NCBI RefSeq assembly: GCF_001039355.2 | Contig: NW_019775280.1 | Location: 105,700-166,780, forward strand | Direction of reading: 5' to 3' | DNA: 61,081 nt | DNA from: Lingula anatina | Taxonomy: Eukaryota; Brachiopoda; Lingulata; Lingulida; Lingulidae | Shown here: piece by piece, positions 57,871-61,081 of the stretch | Layout of the letters: the number at the start of each line of letters is the position of its first letter | Position numbering within the stretch: position 1 is the stretch's first letter | Position numbers and translations under genes: made by a program | Notes under the pieces: generated by a model | Database searches by the model: none | What the model was told of the DNA's origin: nothing | The model's input: the letters and a program-made list of their open reading frames with translations, nothing else

Positions 57871-59520
57871 AAAACAAAAACAAAAAACAAATGTGTTCTT
57901 TTAGACTTCAGTTTAAACTAAGCTATTCAAAATTCTTTGATGTAATGCCCTCCGTCTTTAATCTCTCCGCTTAAATTATTAATAAACATGTTCACCTGGT
58001 ATCAATTAAATAACGATTGAATTTAAGCTCACAATTAAGATGGAAATAAATCGTAAACTATAAATGCTTTACTTGCTTTTCTCATAGATATATAAAAACG
58101 TTAAAAGTTAAGGAAATGCTTAAAAGCCTATGGACGGTTGGCAAAATCAAAGTTATGATATTGGACAAAGGTTTTAGTAAAATGCTGTGTTTGAAAAAAC
58201 TCCAGATATAGTTATGGAAAGGTAACAATGTTATTTTACGCTCAGATGTTCATTATGACAGCATTTGGAGATCGATGACGAGAATCTGAGTGATAGAATT
58301 GGGGAGGGAGGTCGCCAAAAGAACTGCTCCCCGTACCAATAAAGTGACGTGTAATCATGGTCACAGAGAACAGGAACTGTGCGGACTAGTGGCTCTACAC
58401 ACGCCATGAATATCAGATACCAAAAGTAGATTGTTCTCTGATAAGCCTGCAGTAGTCCATGCCGCACCAGTGTAACCCCATAGCCGCCATACTGGCCATG
58501 TATATACAATGTACATTGCCGCAATCAAAGTAATTTTCCACCGCACCACTACTACCCAGGTGAACGCACAAAATGAATAATTATCAATATCTTTAACGAA
58601 AACTTTGCGTGGTGCATGCAATCCGAAAGTTGAAAAAAAAAAAAAACGATTTATTTGGAGACGCACAGGGAATTTTTTCCTTATATTGATGTAGTAGAGT
58701 GCTTTGATATTTTATTTATCTGTTTTTTTTTTTTTTTTTACTTAATGTCCACAAAATATTATTTGTTCTATTAATCGGCCAAGACACACTCTAGCAACAT
58801 TTTCAATATTTAGTAGTTCTGCAAAGTTATCGAGGCTAGAAATTTCAGAAGATTTTCACAATGCATGTTACAGAAATCGGAGAATATTTTCCAACACTAC
58901 AGGTGCTATTCGTCCAATATACTGGCACGATACTTCCGGGTCATCCGATACTTTCGGGTCATCCTCACCCCTGGGAATCTATTCCTAGGACCTGCATTCC
59001 TATCACAGCCCTTTAGGTTTGGTCATACTTTCGATACTTGAGCCAAGACCCCCCTCCCCCCCCCCTCCCCCCCCCCCATCCACCAAAAAAAAAAACTGTA
59101 CGTTAGTTCCAGTAAACTCAATTATCTGCGTGAAATAATTATCATTTTTGTTTTTCCGGATCCGAACATTCTCTGAATGGAAAGAACATGAGAAATGTGG
59201 CATGTCTGCTGATGATAGGTTTAAAGCATGCAGGGTCTTATTCAAAGAAAACTTTGTAGTTTTATTCAAATAAAAATAGTTGCGTGTAACTGATTAGCAG
59301 TTTTGGACGTCCGCGTATAGTACCATTAACTGTACATACGTGTACATGCAGATTATTATCAAGGTATGATCACGTCTACCATCAAATCATTATTAACTTC
59401 GATATCTGAAGATCTAGAATAAAGATGAATGTATTTTGGATTGTTTGATTTCATGTCTTACTCTCATATCATATGTTTTTTTCTTGATATTTAAAACAGA
59501 GTTCAAGGGTGCTTTCCCAG

Positions 59521-59722
59521 AGATTTAGATCGATCTACAGATTAAGATTTAGATCAACCTAACTCCCTGGGGGTTCAGGCTAAATTGCAGTCAGCCGAGC
59601 GGACACCATAGTTAATTACCCCCTTACAGCTTTTAGTAGGCGGGACAGACGCTTAAGCCGGCCAAGCTGACAGTAATCTAGTGAGACTCCCCACAGGGAT
59701 AGATCGATCTAAAAATCTATGG
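59521..59722. mobile_element. Candidate MITE with GATCGATCT inverted ends
   Basis: The left end AGATTTAGATCGATCTAC and the right end ATAGATCGATCTAAAAATCT are inverted over about 18 bp, with about 160 bp between them and no coding potential. Target duplication not identified. Confidence 0.5.
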
Positions 59723-60928
59723 AAATGGGGTGCAAGAGAACAACGGTTGTCTGCATAAAATGATTGAGCTGTATAGCAGGTGTGTTAGCGAAACTTTCGT
59801 GCCTTCTCTTCTCTCTCTTTCCCTCCTTCCGTCTACCAGGTCGCTCATTATCCATATCAATATTTGCACGTCTTTTTTGTAATTTATTAATTAAGTTCAA
59901 CAAAACCAAGTCTGCAGAGTTAGTATATCTATTTCAGTATTTACGTCAATGCATTTTCTGCACATTAGTAAGTTTTGTGCATCCCAATATCCCGCTAGTA
60001 TCCCGGCAGACTTATTTTGAGGGAAAGAGATTTTTTAATCAACATGAAGCCAGCTGTGTTATTAGAAAACATTACATGACCTACGTATATACATTTTTAA
60101 CGTAAAATATAAAAAATTCCCAGAAGTTGTGAATAAAGATTTGAGATCAAGTACAGAGGATTAAACGATGGTCGACTAACACGACCTTTGATTGGAAATA
60201 TAAGAGAGATTTGACACTATGTCTTATTATGTGTATTTGGTGTTGGAAACGCAATCAAAGCTCCCTTTTATAGAGGATTTGTCGTCATCAATTTTCGTTC
60301 TCTGATGTAGGGCTTTCTGGTGTCAGCCACTCGCGAGAGATGGCAAGTCAATTTGAGGTTTCATTTATCGCATACGGGATCAAGCCAACCGTGAATTTTA
60401 GCTTCTAGATATTTTATTAAGTTCATCCTTAACGCCTCTTTCCCAGAACTGGTGGCTGTGTGATCAAGAGCTCTATACTCATTAGTTTTAGCCAAAAGGT
60501 TTTTAGATCTGAAATCGGTTGCCAAACAAACAAATTGATTAACCGTTAATTTAGCCGTCTTTAGCCCTTGAGCTCTCTGTGCAATACTCTCCACGCGGTA
60601 ATTTTCCTGAGGCCATATTTAACACCATACCTGATACAGAAGGAGCTACATTAGGGCAGTTCTACAGCATTTCACATTCGCTTTACTGTGCGTTAGGTAA
60701 TACAGCGCGAGGAGCACTTCAACTTGCACCTCATGTGGTCAAGACAACTTTAAGAGACACTATTTTTACTGATTGCCAGCAAATCGATATCTTTGCGGAT
60801 AAACATTACCGCCGAGTGTTTGTTCGATCAGATTGCTCTTCCATCAAGGATTGAAGGCCATAAAGGGTTTTAACAAACAGATTTCTTTGAGACAGTTCGA
60901 TGTAAGAATTCAATACATTTTACTTTGT

Positions 60929-60930
<2 letters not shown>

Positions 60931-60961
<31 letters not shown>
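60931..60961. repeat. (GA)n microsatellite
   Basis: About 15 GA units followed by GGTGAGAGGGTGAGA. Confidence 0.9.
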
Positions 60962-60963
<2 letters not shown>

Positions 60964-61081
60964 GAGAGGGTGAGAAGGAGAGAGATGGCGCCCACATCTG
61001 AAAAAGGGTAAATTGTTGAAATGGCGAAGCACTGCCTTATGTATTGGTTGGATTAAATTTGTTAAGATGGCAACGGATACT

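Larger units (their letters stand above)
57871..61081. other. No recognised gene
   Basis: Contains a candidate MITE (59521-59722), C-rich runs (59049-59079) and a (GA)n run (about 60931-60961). A minus-strand frame at 60361-60594 and a plus-strand frame at 60579-60854 are of respectable length and head to head. I recognise neither family and neither has clear splice or promoter context, so they are not called as genes. The overlapping minus frames at 58231-58666 also lack support. Confidence 0.5.

Noticed and set aside
58231-58666. Two overlapping minus-strand frames of about 100 codons.
   Set aside because: No family signature, no splice context and mutually exclusive frames. Treated as chance open frames.
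1-61081. Prokaryotic-style systems (operons, CRISPR, toxin-antitoxin) and tRNA/rRNA genes.
   Set aside because: All supported genes are intron-containing animal genes. No regular spaced-repeat array of CRISPR type, no rRNA sequence and no convincing tRNA fold were seen.

Overview
This 61 kb window is nuclear DNA from an animal, most likely a marine invertebrate. The genes are intron-rich with GT-AG splice sites, the DNA is AT-rich, and short non-autonomous transposons are abundant. Six conserved animal genes can be reconstructed exon by exon, each with consistent splice phase. I cannot name the species. The repeat types and the apparent heterozygosity would fit a cephalochordate, ambulacrarian or lophotrochozoan.

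Layout. (1) 1-8.85 kb is repeat land: a 161-bp tandem unit capped by a 30-nt palindrome (a copy at each end), a decayed intron-containing Ginger-type DNA transposon on the minus strand (Gypsy-like integrase plus Ulp1-like protease), a LINE fragment, a SINE-like tail and a long degenerate tandem array. (2) 8.85-16.1 kb holds small, partly duplicated, short-exon genes that I cannot assign to a family: a TATA-driven BTB 3-box/BACK-like exon, a C-x2-C zinc-knuckle protein in three differently broken copies, and two small proteins each present twice about 5.1 kb apart. An array of bZIP-type motifs lies upstream. This is the least understood part. (3) 17.4-22.3 kb (-) is PIGC (GPI-anchor synthesis), head to head with (4) CFAP157 at 23.3-28.4 kb (+), a ciliary coiled-coil protein. 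(5) 27.8-33.2 kb holds the last two CFAP157 exons and their 3' flank twice, joined at a single N; this is probably two haplotypes placed in tandem. (6) 33.5-37.3 kb (+) is HSD17B8 (SDR family). (7) 38.3-41.0 kb (-) is DNTTIP2 (Fcf2 domain, nucleolar). (8) 43.3-49.5 kb (-) is an arylsulfatase B-like gene with an 842-bp foldback transposon in an intron. (9) 51.5-57.1 kb (-) is CIMIP2B/FAM166B (ciliary microtubule inner protein). (10) 57.1-61.1 kb has no recognised gene, but contains a second N-joined duplication and a candidate MITE.

The genes do not form a pathway. They are ordinary housekeeping and ciliary genes (two of the six ciliary). The unusual material is the transposon fossil, the small-gene cluster, the foldback elements, and the duplications that copy splice sites or sit at assembly Ns.
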